From Asterias rubens (lineage: Eukaryota > Echinodermata > Asteroidea > Forcipulatida > Asteriidae), in the NCBI RefSeq assembly GCF_902459465.1, contig NC_047067.1:16118151-16182150 (forward strand): a stretch of DNA of 64,000 bases, read 5' to 3'. A model generated the notes under the pieces. It was not told where the DNA came from. It ran no database searches and saw nothing but the letters and a program-made list of their open reading frames with translations. Shown here one piece after another: positions 54,365-64,000 of the stretch; position 1 is the stretch's first letter, and the number at the start of each line of letters is the position of its first letter. A program made the translations under genes and the position numbers.

Positions 54365-54574
54365 ATCGCCACGAATAAATCTTTGAGACCTGTTTTGTTA
54401 TCGTACGAGTGTTTTTCGAGGGGCAACCCAAAACCCTTTTCTGGCTTTCAGAAGAACCTTCTTTGTAATTCCCACTCCTCAAATATTATTACGTGATTAC
54501 TTTTTTCACAATACTGTCGCAATACGCTCCACTCGTCCACCACACGATATGGGCGCCGCCATGACAGCTACGAG

Positions 54575-54778
54575 AGTAGACTTGTGGACAAGTCGTTTAT
54601 GGTCCCACGCGGTGAGATAGTCGAGTTGCAGCAAACTGCTGGTTGCGCGACTATTACGAGCTGCCTGGAGTCGGGCAGCGCAGTAGTTGCGCAAGCAGCA
54701 GTTCGCGCGCGGAGAGCACCGCTGCAACTCGACTATCACACCACGTGGGACAATAAACAACTTGTCCCTAAGTCTACT
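54575..54778. mobile_element. AGTAGACTTGTGGACAAG fold-back
   Basis: AGTAGACTTGTGGACAAGTC returns as CTTGTCCCTAAGTCTACT. The arms include GTCCCACGCGGTGAGATAGT and GTTGCAGC. The loop has a third inverted pair around GCTGCCTGGAGTCGGGCAGC. Confidence 0.75.
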
Positions 54779-54949
54779 ACGAGAGTGTACTCGGCACGGC
54801 GCTAAAATTGACTACTTTCGCTTGGTGTGCGCAGGCACGGCATGACGTAATACTACCGTATTTGGTAATCTGGAGCTCTGAGTACGCCGGAGCTCCGAGA
54901 CCGCCACACCGATAAACAGTGGTGCATTCAATGGACAATCCACGCACGG

Positions 54950-55990
54950 GAGAGGCGCGCGTTAGATTTGGGACGGGGACAGGGACAGGAGGAAAAGGCA
55001 CAAAGTGGTACGTCTGTTGACTGGGGACGGGGGAATGGCAAAACAAAAATGAAGTGGAAAAAGAACCGGGAATGGGGTAGGGATCAAAGAAGCAAATAAA
55101 AAGGGACTACAATGATAAGGGATAAGGAACAGAAAAGTGTTGAACTGGACGCGGGAAGAGAACCACTATACGCGGGACCCGCACATTACTGGAAAACATT
55201 ATAACTGGGTATATACGAGACTGGAAAGAATAGCGGGACCCTTGCAAAACTTGATGAGTTATGGGCAAACAGTGGCACTCAAATATCAATGCCAACGCAT
55301 GGGACTGCGCGGACGGGGGTGCGGGTAAGATATGGGACGGGAGAGGGATGGAGCACACGGTTGGACAGGGAGTGGGGGAAAGGCAAAAAACATGACGTGA
55401 TAAAATGAACGGGAAGCAAAGAACACCAAGGGGGAAATAACTGTTTGCCCATAACTCATGTTTTCCAGTTTCGCGCGGGAGTCCGGCTAGTAGTTCTTTC
55501 CCACTCCCGTTTATTTCCCGTTGCGGGACCCGAAAGGAAAACAAGAAAAGAGACTTGGAAACGATACTTGGAAACGATACAAGACAGGGATACATTAACT
55601 GATGACCGGGAACAACATAAACAAAGCAGGTATAAAACGGGACTGGGAGAGAGAACCACCAGCGGGACAAATAAAAAGAAACGGGAAAAAGACACGGGCA
55701 AGTGTACGTTTTACAATGAGCACTGAAAGGTTCGTCGTGACCCCAAGTGTCCCTAACCACTTCCCCCCTTCCTTTACCCCGCTACTTGCATAATTCTAAA
55801 CGCAACGATTTATAACGGGTCCCGCAACGGGATATAAACGGGAGTGGGAAAGAACCACTAGCCGGACTCCCGCGCAAAACTGGAAAACATGAGTTATGGG
55901 CAAACAGTGGCAAGCAAAGAACAATGCCATCGCACGGGTTCGCAGGGACGAAGGCACACTCCTAGCTTGAGAGGCGCGGGTTAGTATTGG
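54950..55990. repeat. AAACGGGA / GGGACCCG degenerate repeat block
   Basis: Words such as GGGACGGGGACAGGGACAGG, GATACTTGGAAACGATAC (twice) and TGGAAAACATGAGTTATGGG recur irregularly, and 55440-55530 is an inverted copy of 55830-55910. The 218-codon minus frame across it is low-complexity and reads as repeat translation, not a protein. Confidence 0.6.
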
Positions 55991-56029
55991 ACGGGAGAGG
56001 GAGGGGGGCACAATAGGGAGGTTTAGATG

Positions 56030-57000
56030 CACGTTACGCGAGCAAAACGTGAACGTGAAAGTCAGAAAATTGTGTCGCTTATAGGTGACGTCACCATCAC
56101 TTTAGGCATATTTCATGCTCACGTATGCTGATATCTGCGCGTACGTACCTGACGTGAGAAACGGTAACTAAGATTAGTACAACAACATTATCTAATTGAG
56201 CATGAATAGTTTGCGCAATTTGCCGATAGTACAGGAGTAGTGTGCGCAATATGCCGATAGATACGGAATAATTTGCGCAATCTGAAAACAGTGCAGGAAT
56301 GGTTTGCGCAATTTGATAATAGTGCAGGATTGGTTTAGCGCCCGGACATAATTTTACCCTATGGAGAACCCTGGAGGCGTAGCATGACTTTGCTCTGCCA
56401 GCCTGTTGTTTAACGCCTTTCTCAGACACTAGATTAATGCCTTTGGGTGTTTTGAGTGTTTATATGGGTGATGAGTCCGGCAAGTGCAATTGAAAAGGCG
56501 TCTACTGTCAAGTACTTAAATTCACATTTACAGTTCAAAAGAGAATGAAATGCAATGACCGGTGGGGAACATTTGCATTTAGACCTGGTAGCTTGAAATG
56601 TCTTGTAGCATGTAAGAAACACATTATTTTGACTTGGTATGGTGCCTAATCCATAAAATGAAGCCAAACATTTTGTTCTCATCTCATGTTTTGTTATTTC
56701 ACTAATCTATGGTGATTATAGGCACCATCCATGCAACACTGAGAGAAAAATGTGGTTCTTGGGAAAAACCTGGAGGAGCAAAAATACCGCTGTGCATATG
56801 CCCAGAATGTTATGGGTCTTGGGTTTAAATCCCAATCAGGGCCATTTGTTTTTTTCACACATCCAATGTTTTGTAGCATGTAGTCATGAAGCTCAAATAC
56901 TTTTTATAATTTATGCTTATTTTGAATGGAACAAATTGGTCTTACAAAATAAATTAGCCTTGCTCGCGTTAAGTGCATCTAAACCTCCCTAATGTGGGAC
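56030..57000. other. No gene recognised; GCGCAATTTG short repeats
   Basis: TTTGCGCAAT with GCCGATAGTACAGGAGTAG-like words repeats four or five times at 56205-56335 with spacing of about 37 bp. CATCTAAACCTCCC (56978) and its inverse GGGAGGTTTAGATG (56017) bound this 1 kb stretch, hinting at an inserted element. Confidence 0.45.
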
Positions 57001-57647
57001 AGGGGACGAAGGCACGGCAACAAACAAAATTACGGGGCCGGGGATATAACAGGCCTTCGGGTAATAAAATAAAAGTGTCTCATCATAATCGATATTATTC
57101 AAAATAATAAACTGAACGTAAAAATAAACGAAACGGGGTATGGAAGGGACTGGTACTAGCAGGACCCGCGTGCCAGCTGGAAATTGGCTTGGATCGACAA
57201 AATAATGAGAATGGAAAAAAGACGGGCAAGTGTATTCGATTTCACAAGGCCACGGTTGTGACACTGCCCTCCAATACCCCCGTAAATTTGAGCATTTTAT
57301 ACGAAAAGCTTTCAAGCGGAGTTGACGTGCGAACCCCTGGGAAAAAATGGCGCGGCGAGATTGATCACCTCTGGGAACGAGGTTGACATGTGCACAAAAA
57401 CATGAGGAAATCATGTTTCTTTTTACTCTTTATGGAAATTAAATGTTTTCCTGAACTAACACAATTTCCTTATTAGGACATCAGGATACACCAATGTGAA
57501 AAGGAAAACGATTTTATCATGTCTTTGTGCACAAAATTAGGCACAAAGACATCGCAGCAGTGGCGCCCGGCAACCGTGGCGGCCCCCAGCACTTGCGTGA
57601 TAGGATGTGTCTATAGAGCACAGATATTAGGCCTTTTCACACTGTCG

Positions 57648-57905
57648 ACCTTCTATCCGTGTCGAACCTTATCCGGATAGGGTCCGTGTTGGTTTGGTAA
57701 AATTTCAACACGGATACAAACAGCTTTGCTTTCACACTAGCTCTGCAGGAAATCAGCTTTTTGGTTACACGTGTAACTTTCAATCCGGATATTGTGGGAG
57801 CGTTTCACACTGCAAAATCTTACACGTATCAAAGCTGGTAGGCTTTTCTCAAACCTCGGCTTAAGCTCCGGCTCAGGCTCCACGTGCTGATGTAGGTTAA
57901 TTTTA
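57648..57905. repeat. CTTTTCACACT-family end
   Basis: AGGCCTTTTCACACTGTCGA, TTATCCGGATAGGGTCCGTG, CACACTAGCTCTGCAGGAAA and CTTAAGCTCCGGCTCAGGCT occur in order. The same blocks recur inverted at 47760-47965 and 52495-52604. Confidence 0.65.
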
Positions 57906-57981
57906 AAGAGCCAAGGGATGATCTCAATATGTCAACTATTACCTTTTAATAGCACGGTTAGCCTATTACCAGGGGTTTGGG

Positions 57982-59324
57982 TATGGTGGCCCTGAAGGGA
58001 CATCGCAAATATCTTTGCAAATATTTGCGATGTCGCAAATATCTTTGCAAATATTTGCGATGTCGCAAATATCTTTGCAAATAATTCGCAGATATTTGCG
58101 ATGTCGCAAATATCTTTGCAAATATTTGCGATGTCGCAAATATCTTTGCAAATATTTGTGATGTCGCAAATATCTTTGCAAATATCTTTGCAAATATTTG
58201 TGATGTCACAAATATTATTGCATACTTGATCGCATAGTTTGCATATTTGTGTACGATAGTTTTTCAAGAGCCTAGAAGGTTGTTTGCGTTCCAGCCTTTA
58301 TTCCATTACTACATGTATGTACACAGGCCGGCTAAGGAAGTTGAGTCAAAAGACAGCTCCAGCTATCTTTCAGATGAAATAAACATTTCCCACCGGATCC
58401 ACGACACCAAGAAGTGAGCACCTTGTTTGGGCCCAACACCGAATTGCCCAACACTGAATTGGGCCCAGCACCAAACTTAAAAAATTTCGCAAACGACCGT
58501 CAAAACACGTCGACACCACCAGGGATGCATTATCAACATACCTAACTTTAACGAAACTTGTGCCACCTTTAAATTATGAAATTTCAAGATTTTCTTCCAT
58601 AGAAATGTTTGTTACATCCCTGACCATATCTCCTGGGCGGAAAAATTATAACTAATAGCTCAGCTCAACTAATTAAAGATTGTCTCAAATTAACGCGTGA
58701 TAGCCTTATTATGTAAAAAGTGCGGGTAAAATACCTAACTTTGACGAAACTTTTGTTACCTTTAATTTATGAAATTTTAATATTTTCTTTTATGGATATG
58801 GTACATCCCTGACCATATATCCTGGGCGGAAAAAAAATCTCAGATTACTAATTAGCTCAGCCCAATTAATTAAAGATTGTCTCAAATTAGCATGGTTATA
58901 GCCTTATAATGAACAAAGTGCGGATAACATACCTAACTTTGACGAAATTTGTGTCACCTTTAATTTATGAAATTTCCAAATTTTCTTTCAAAGATATTTT
59001 TGTTACATCCCTGACCATATCTCCTGGGCGGAAAAACATTAGAATTTCATAAGTTTGGTGCTGGGCCAAATTCAGTTTGGGGCCCAATTCGGTGTTGGGC
59101 CCAAACACGGTGCTCACAAATATCTGCAAAGATATTTGCGACATCACATACATTTGCAAAGATATTTGCAAAGATATTTGCGACATCGCAAATATTTGCA
59201 AAGATATTTGCAAAGATATTTGCGACATCGCAAATATTTGCAAACATATTTGCAAAGATATTTGCGACATCGCAAGTATTTGCAAAACATTTGCGATGTG
59301 CGATGTCCCTTCAGGGCCACCATA
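57982..59324. mobile_element. Fold-back element with tandem-array arms
   Basis: TATGGTGGCCCTGAAGGGAC at the left is exactly inverted at the right (GTCCCTTCAGGGCCACCATA). Just inside each end is an array of GCAAATATCTTTGCAAATAT units (58003-58215 left; 59117-59305 right, inverted). Then a second inverted pair, GTGAGCACC and GTTTGGGCCCAACACCGAAT, encloses a triple 193 bp repeat. ORFs reading ICKDICDIAN are array artefacts. Confidence 0.8.
58530..59035. repeat. About 193 bp tandem repeat, three units
   Basis: CATACCTAACTTTAACGAAA (58538), ATACCTAACTTTGACGAAAC (about 58731) and ATACCTAACTTTGACGAAAT (about 58928) start units that share CATCCCTGACCATAT and CTCCTGGGCGGAAAAA. Confidence 0.8.
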
Positions 59325-59504
59325 GTTTCGTCATCGCAGAGTCCGATGAATATTCACCCTGTAAATGACTTACAATAAAGGAACCTGTGCATAAGTACGT
59401 TTGTCGTGTATGTAAATTGTGGGTGTAGCTACCCAGGGAGAGCTGTTCATTGGCTCTGACGTGGTCGACCGGCAGACGTACCTCCAAAACCAATGAACAC
59501 TATA

Positions 59505-59735
59505 CTACGACGGACAACTCACAACTCCGACGACCAACTCACAACTACGACGGCCAACTCAGAACTCCGACGGCCCAACTCCGAAGGACAACTCACAACT
59601 ACGAGGGCAAACTCACAACTCCGACGGCCAAACTCACAACTCCGACGGACAACCCACAACTCCGACGGACAACCCACAACTCCGACGGACAACCCACAAC
59701 TCCGACGGACAACCCACAACTCCGACGGACATAAA
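59505..59735. repeat. 20 bp tandem repeat (AACTCCGACGGACAACCCAC)
   Basis: Four exact copies at the right end grade into diverged 19-21 bp units at the left. The ORFs in several frames (rich in TTHNSDGQ-type words) follow from the period and are not evidence of a gene. Confidence 0.85.
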
Positions 59736-59749
59736 CAACACGTAGCCCA

Positions 59750-60340
59750 ATTCACCAGCACGACGCCCATTTTAAAATCACGAAGCCCAACTTAGAAGCA
59801 AGACGCCCAACTTCATGGCACTACGCCCAAATCACAACCACGACAATGAATCCAAACCATGCGCGACGCCCACACTAACTAACTAACTCACTAACGCGAC
59901 GCCCATTTCACAATCATAAAATGCGCAGTTCTGAATTTGTTACCAACGCTTACGAACACACGGTGAATGTTGCGAAGTTTGAGCGATTGTCCAATATCTC
60001 TTTTCGTTAGCATATTCGCTGGCATAATTCGCTGTGTGAGAGCAGAATACATTGACCGCTATTTGTAAGGAGGTGGAGAATGACTTGTGAATGTACCGAT
60101 TTTGTTACCACTGCACGAAGACACGACGAATGTTGCGACGTTCGAGCGATTGCTAAATATTTCTGTTCGTAAGCACGTTTGCTAGCATTTTCTCCCCAGT
60201 GTTAGAGTAGCATTACGAAGATTGGTGGTCAATTTAGAAACCGCTTTCTAAATTTCAGCGAATGTTGCGAAGACATTGTCGTAAGCATTGTTATCGTTGG
60301 TAAAGCGTCCCTAAGCGTTGGCAACGTTCTTAAAGGCATT
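59750..60340. repeat. Decayed CGACGCCCAA units and a diverged duplication
   Basis: ACGACGCCCA, ACGAAGCCCAAC, AAGACGCCCAACT and CTACGCCCAAAT recur every 22 bp or so up to 59900. Then 59935-60020 and 60100-60190 are two diverged copies of GTTACCA, ACGAATGTTGCGA and GAGCGATTG text. Confidence 0.55.
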
Positions 60341-60779
60341 GGCTACCAATACGGGCTAAAATCGATTTAAAATGTTCTCACTTACCAGTGTATCCATGAC
60401 ATCGCCCCCTGGTTTATCATTAATTTTTTATTCAGGGGTATCAAATGGAAATCTGAGTGACAGGTGAACAACATTTTAAAAAGGTAAAGCAACAAATTTC
60501 CCTCCAAATATTTGTTTGTTCCCCCGAATTTTAATTTCGAGGGAACGCAATGGCGTTTTGTGGGAACAAAATGGCCTTGATATGCCATTCTGTTGAGCCC
60601 CTATAACAAGGGACAGGTTAAACATTTGTTTAGAGAAAACAATACTGAAATTATTTTGTTACGTCGGAACATTAATTCGAGTGAACGAAACAGTATTATT
60701 ATTTTTTCAAAATGACTTCAAAGGGAACCAAAATTATATTTCGAGGTAACAAAACAATATTTCAATGGGACGAAAGAAA

Positions 60780-60945
60780 AGAATCAAGATCTGTACCCTG
60801 TGGAACGCCATGTGGATTTGTCGTTAAGCTGGCTTGTGAAGGACGTGAACTGTAGCCTATTGGCAAGATACAAAGAAAGCCATTTGCAACCCTCTCTGTG
60901 CCGCAGAACTTACGTTTGGACAGAAGTGGAAATTGTTGAACAATT
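60780..60945 (-). pseudogene. LINE RT fragment (GVPQG region)
   Basis: On the minus strand SLYLANRLQFTSFTSQLNDK and, in another frame, PHGVPQGTDLDSF form the segment around RT motif 5 of CR1/Jockey-like LINEs. About 55 codons remain, with one frameshift. Confidence 0.6.
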
Positions 60946-61011
60946 GGCATTGAGGGTAAAAACAATAATTAATCAACACTTTTTATATTGCCATTGATAA
61001 CGACTATGGTT

Positions 61012-61380
61012 ATTAGCTGTTCCGATCCAGTCGGAACAGCTATTGTTTTCGTCGAGATTTTATTATTTTTATTATTATTAGCTGTTCCGATCCAGTCGGA
61101 GCAGCTATTGTTTTCGTCGAGATTTTTATTATTTAGCTGTTCCGACCGTCCGTCGGAACAGGTATTGTTTTCGTCTAGATTTTTATTGTTTTTATTAGCT
61201 GTTCCGACCGTCCGTCGGAACAGGTATTGTTTTCGTCTAGATTTTATTGTTTTTATTATTAGCTGTTCCGATCCAGTCGGAACAGCTATTGTTTTCGTCG
61301 AGATTTTTATTAGCTGTTCCGATCCAGTCGGAACAGCTATTGTTTTCGTCGAGATTTTTATTATTTTTATTATTATTATT
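61012..61380. repeat. CTGTTCCGATCCAGTCGGAACAG tandem array
   Basis: Six units of a 50-65 bp repeat, each an inverted TTCCGA-TCGGAA hairpin followed by CTATTGTTTTCGTCGAGATT and a variable TTA tract. A seventh unit is at 62254. Two units have a different loop (CGTCCG). Confidence 0.85.
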
Positions 61381-62410
61381 ATTATTATTCTTTGTTTCTC
61401 CCTAAATCCCATAGTGTTTGTACACGTTTTTGCGGCAGCCTAATCTCCTAAACCATAATACGAAAGCAGCACCATATCTCAAGAAGTATACAGCCGATTT
61501 TAAGACTGTTTGTTGCTAAAGACTCTTTGGGGATTGGAGATTAATTTTGAAAAATCGTGACCTCAAGTTGACCCCTACTTCCGGGTCGGCCGGAAGTGGG
61601 ACCATATCTCAAGAACTATACACCAGATTATAAAACTTTTTTCAGTTATAAACTCCTTAGGCATAAAAATATAACTTTTGACAAACCGTGACCTCCAGTT
61701 GACCTCTACTTCCGGGTCAACCGGAAGTGGGACCATATCTCAAGAAATATACAACCGATTTTCAAACTTTTTTCAGTTATAGACTCCTTGGACATTCAAG
61801 ATTAGTTTGAAACACATTTGACCCCATGTTCACCTTTACTTCCGGGTCGACCGGAAGTGGGCCCATATCTCAAGAAGTACAAAGCCAATGTTCAAACTTC
61901 AGTTATAGACTCTAAGGCAATTAATATTAACTTTGGAAAACTGTGACCCTATGTTGACCTCTACTTCTAGGTCAACCGGAAGTGGGACTATATATCAAGA
62001 TCTTCACAACCGATTGCTTTAACTTTTTCAGTTATAGACTCCTTGGCATTGCAGATTAGTCTTTGGTAGCTGTGGGCCCATTTTGACCTTTACTTGCGGG
62101 TCAACCGGGAAGTGTGACCTAATACCAAGAGCTACACAACTTTTTTGAAACCTTTTTTTTCAGTTATATATTCCTTGGGCAATGAAGAACATAATCCAAG
62201 CAAAACAACAAGGAACAGCTTCGTGTTTGTTCACAAACACTTAATGTCTAGTTAGCTGTTCCGATCCAGTCGGAACAGCTATTGTTTTCGTCGAGATTTT
62301 TATTATTTTATTATTATTATTATTATTCTTTGTTTCTCCCTAAATCCCATAGTGTTTGTACACGTTTTTGCGGCAGCCTAATCTCCTAAACCATAATACG
62401 AAAGAGTGAG
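61380..62410. repeat. About 125 bp tandem repeat with CTTCCGGGTC palindromes
   Basis: ACTTCCGGGTCGGCCGGAAG-type palindromes followed by GGGACCATATCTCAAGAA recur five times at 61578-62110. The block is bounded by direct copies of TTCTTTGTTTCTCCCTAAAT (61388 and 62328), so the hairpin array and this array form one composite unit that has been duplicated in part. Confidence 0.75.
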
Positions 62411-62929
62411 TTTATTATACCAAATTGAAGCTTAGAACATAAGCTTAATTCTTATCGTAAAACATGTAACAAATTTTAATTAATAAGCCTTAATTAAGCT
62501 TGTGAATATTTAATTAGCAAACCTAGTTAACACCATATCTCAAAAATTAGACCGCCGATCCTGAAACTTTTTTCAGCTATACACTAGTCAGGTCCTGTTA
62601 ATGTGATTTCCGACATAAAATTCTGGACGACGTCACCATGACGTCATGTAATGCACGTTTTGTGTCTGTGCACAAACACAATGGCTCTTCAAATCTATAC
62701 TTTAAACTGGTCAAAAACACAATAACTTCTAAATAATTTATTTGTTAGTTTCCTAAATATCATATTATGTGTAGAAAAATACACTGATTCTAATAAGATT
62801 TGTTTCAGTCCATAAAAGCAATCAATGTTCGTCTATTAATTAATTAATCAATTAGAATATTGGCATCATGGGTACAACGTAGTACTTCATAAGTTGGGTG
62901 CAGTCACTTTCATTGCAATGTTTAAACAT

Positions 62930-63029
62930 NNNNNNNNNNNNNNNNNNNNNNNNNNNNNNNNNNNNNNNNNNNNNNNNNNNNNNNNNNNNNNNNNNNNNNN
63001 NNNNNNNNNNNNNNNNNNNNNNNNNNNNN
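62930..63029. other. Assembly gap (100 N)
   Basis: Exactly 100 N, the usual placeholder for a gap of unknown size. Confidence 0.99.
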
Positions 63030-63479
63030 AGATTTCTTACGGTAACCGACTAGCACAAGTCTAAACTTGTTTCCAAAATTTGACAAGCCTGAGCATGGTG
63101 CGTCGTGGACCGGGTTCATTTCAGCCGACGAGCGTGGACGACGAAAATAGACCGCCCGGGATTTGGAGTTATTTACGGGTAAAGTCACCTTGTTCGCGCC
63201 GGTGACCATTTGCCTAAACTAATTCCAGTATTTCGCGTTACGTTCGGAAATTAGACCATGACAAACAAAAACTCTTTGACAGGAATACAAAAGCAGAGAT
63301 TTTATTATGCTGACGTTTCTCTGGTGGTTGAGTGGCTCAGTTTTATAGAGCTGCTTATAATAAACAGGCAAAACATTTTGCTTTACAAAATTGCAGAAAT
63401 TGAGCAGAATACCTGGATTCACAACTTGAACATTAGGCATGGTTAAGCTGCTTTTTGTGTTTAAAAAGCTATTATGTAG

Positions 63480-63620
63480 TTTGGTCCTGGGCCAATGGCT
63501 TTTAAAGGAAAGAATCGCAGCGCTTACGTAATCAGGGAACTGTGCTTACGCTAAGCGTATTTTACAGCTTAGCAGGGAATGTGTTCTTCACGTCACAATT
63601 CGCATCAAAAATTTGCTACA
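63480..63620. mobile_element. GGGCC-ended fold-back, decayed copy
   Basis: CCTGGGCCAATGGCTTTTAA, CGCTTACGTAATCAGGGAAC and TGCTTACGCTAAGCGTATTT match words of the 11129 copy. The right end is not recognisable. Confidence 0.45.
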
Positions 63621-63699
63621 GTTGACTAATTGTGCTCAACTCCTGCGAAACTTTCACTGCAAAAACAGTGACTTAAAAATTTGATTTACATTCGCAGGA

Positions 63700-64000
63700 A
63701 AAACCGTGCTTTACTTGTGACAAAAGTAGGCAGGGGCGACTAGTGTGCTTTAGTGTTAAAGTCGCGACTACAAATTATTATTTGAGTCGCGACTACTGTT
63801 TTTCTCTACTCCGTTATAATCGTGTCCACACATCGACTACAAAATTTGTCCCGACTACCTGTTTGGTGAACCAGTTGTGTTGCTTACTACTATTCGCAAC
63901 ATAATTAATATTGCCCTTGCGGCATAGTGGCACAAATCTTGAGAATCTGTACTTTATCTCGACAAGTGTCATAGTTAGGTTTGAAGTGCGACTAGTCGAG
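63700..64000. repeat. AGTCGCGACT-word stretch
   Basis: GGCGACTAGTGTG, AAAGTCGCGACTACAA, GAGTCGCGACTACTG and TGCGACTAGTCGAG recur. Similar words (GACTAGTGTGACAG, AGTCGTGACTAC) lie at 43740-44170. It runs off the window edge. Confidence 0.5.

Noticed and set aside
55107..55760. 218-codon minus-strand open frame, second longest in the window
   Set aside because: The translation is low-complexity (P, S, F, L, V rich) and follows the AAACGGGA/GGGACCCG word repeats. Other frames are also open, and no motif or splice context supports a gene.
57932..58267. Open frames with ICKDICDIAN-type repeats
   Set aside because: They are produced by the 30 bp array, which lacks stops in several frames on both strands.
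59450..59795. Open frames on both strands over the 20 bp array
   Set aside because: Array periodicity without stop codons explains them, and composition is purely repeat-derived.
60969..61443. About 150-codon frames on both strands
   Set aside because: They run through the TTCCGATCC hairpin array and TTA tracts. Overlap on opposite strands and repeated text show they are not genes.
62922..63209. Minus frame running into the N gap
   Set aside because: The open length is inflated by the 100 N. The real part (MVTGANKVTLPVNNSK and on) has no recognised motif.
1..64000. CRISPR array, bacterial operon or phage system
   Set aside because: Tandem arrays here lack unique spacers of constant length, and introns, SINEs and LINEs show a eukaryotic genome.

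Overview
The window looks like nuclear DNA of a marine invertebrate, most likely an echinoderm and probably a sea star. It is AT-rich and intron-bearing, and it is packed with short inverted-repeat elements. One recurrent element has ends reading GGCAGTGGACACTATTGGTA, which I associate from memory, without a search, with echinoderm genomes. There are no operons, Shine-Dalgarno sites or long bacterial ORFs. A 100-base run of N (62930-63029) marks an assembly gap.

Host genes are few and mostly missed by simple ORF calling. The best is an eight-exon minus-strand gene (10287 down to 4260). Its splice phases are compatible throughout, and it encodes a predicted 440-residue protein with a disordered N-terminus, two canonical EF-hands and a long basic C-terminal region I do not recognise. 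A second model on the plus strand (26741-33562, four small exons) predicts a 101-residue protein with one transmembrane helix. Two plus-strand exon-like segments at 13204-13745 look like the 3' end of another gene broken by a transposable element. Weak exon candidates lie at 10783, 19071 and 22351. A THAP zinc-finger N-terminus (37558) and an acidic ORF (33658) are probably mobile-element or pseudogene pieces.

Most of the rest is a graveyard of mobile elements. There is a frameshifted DIRS/Ngaro-type reverse transcriptase with RNase H (20405-21865). Several broken CR1/Jockey-like LINEs occur (28880-29515, 30325-31165, 49150-49985, 50195-50757, 50761-51060, 60780-60945). Penelope-like traces occur at 6040-6600 and 51062-51440. 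Three tRNA-derived SINEs lie on the minus strand. Dozens of non-autonomous fold-back or terminal-inverted-repeat elements range from about 110 bp to 2 kb, some with readable target duplications (TTA near 7886; TTAA at 25091 and 32783).

From about 38.6 kb rightward the DNA is dominated by very long inverted repeats and arrays: a 1.9 kb fold-back at 38590, a family with ends reading CTTTTCACACT at four places between 42.2 and 57.9 kb, tandem arrays at 51.6, 58.0, 59.5 and 61.0 kb, and a fold-back at 57982-59324 whose arms are themselves tandem arrays. The most interesting material is the EF-hand gene, the array-armed fold-backs, the CGATAAAC palindrome arrays, the nested LINE, Penelope and SINE insertions, and a fold-back element carrying a tRNA-like sequence.
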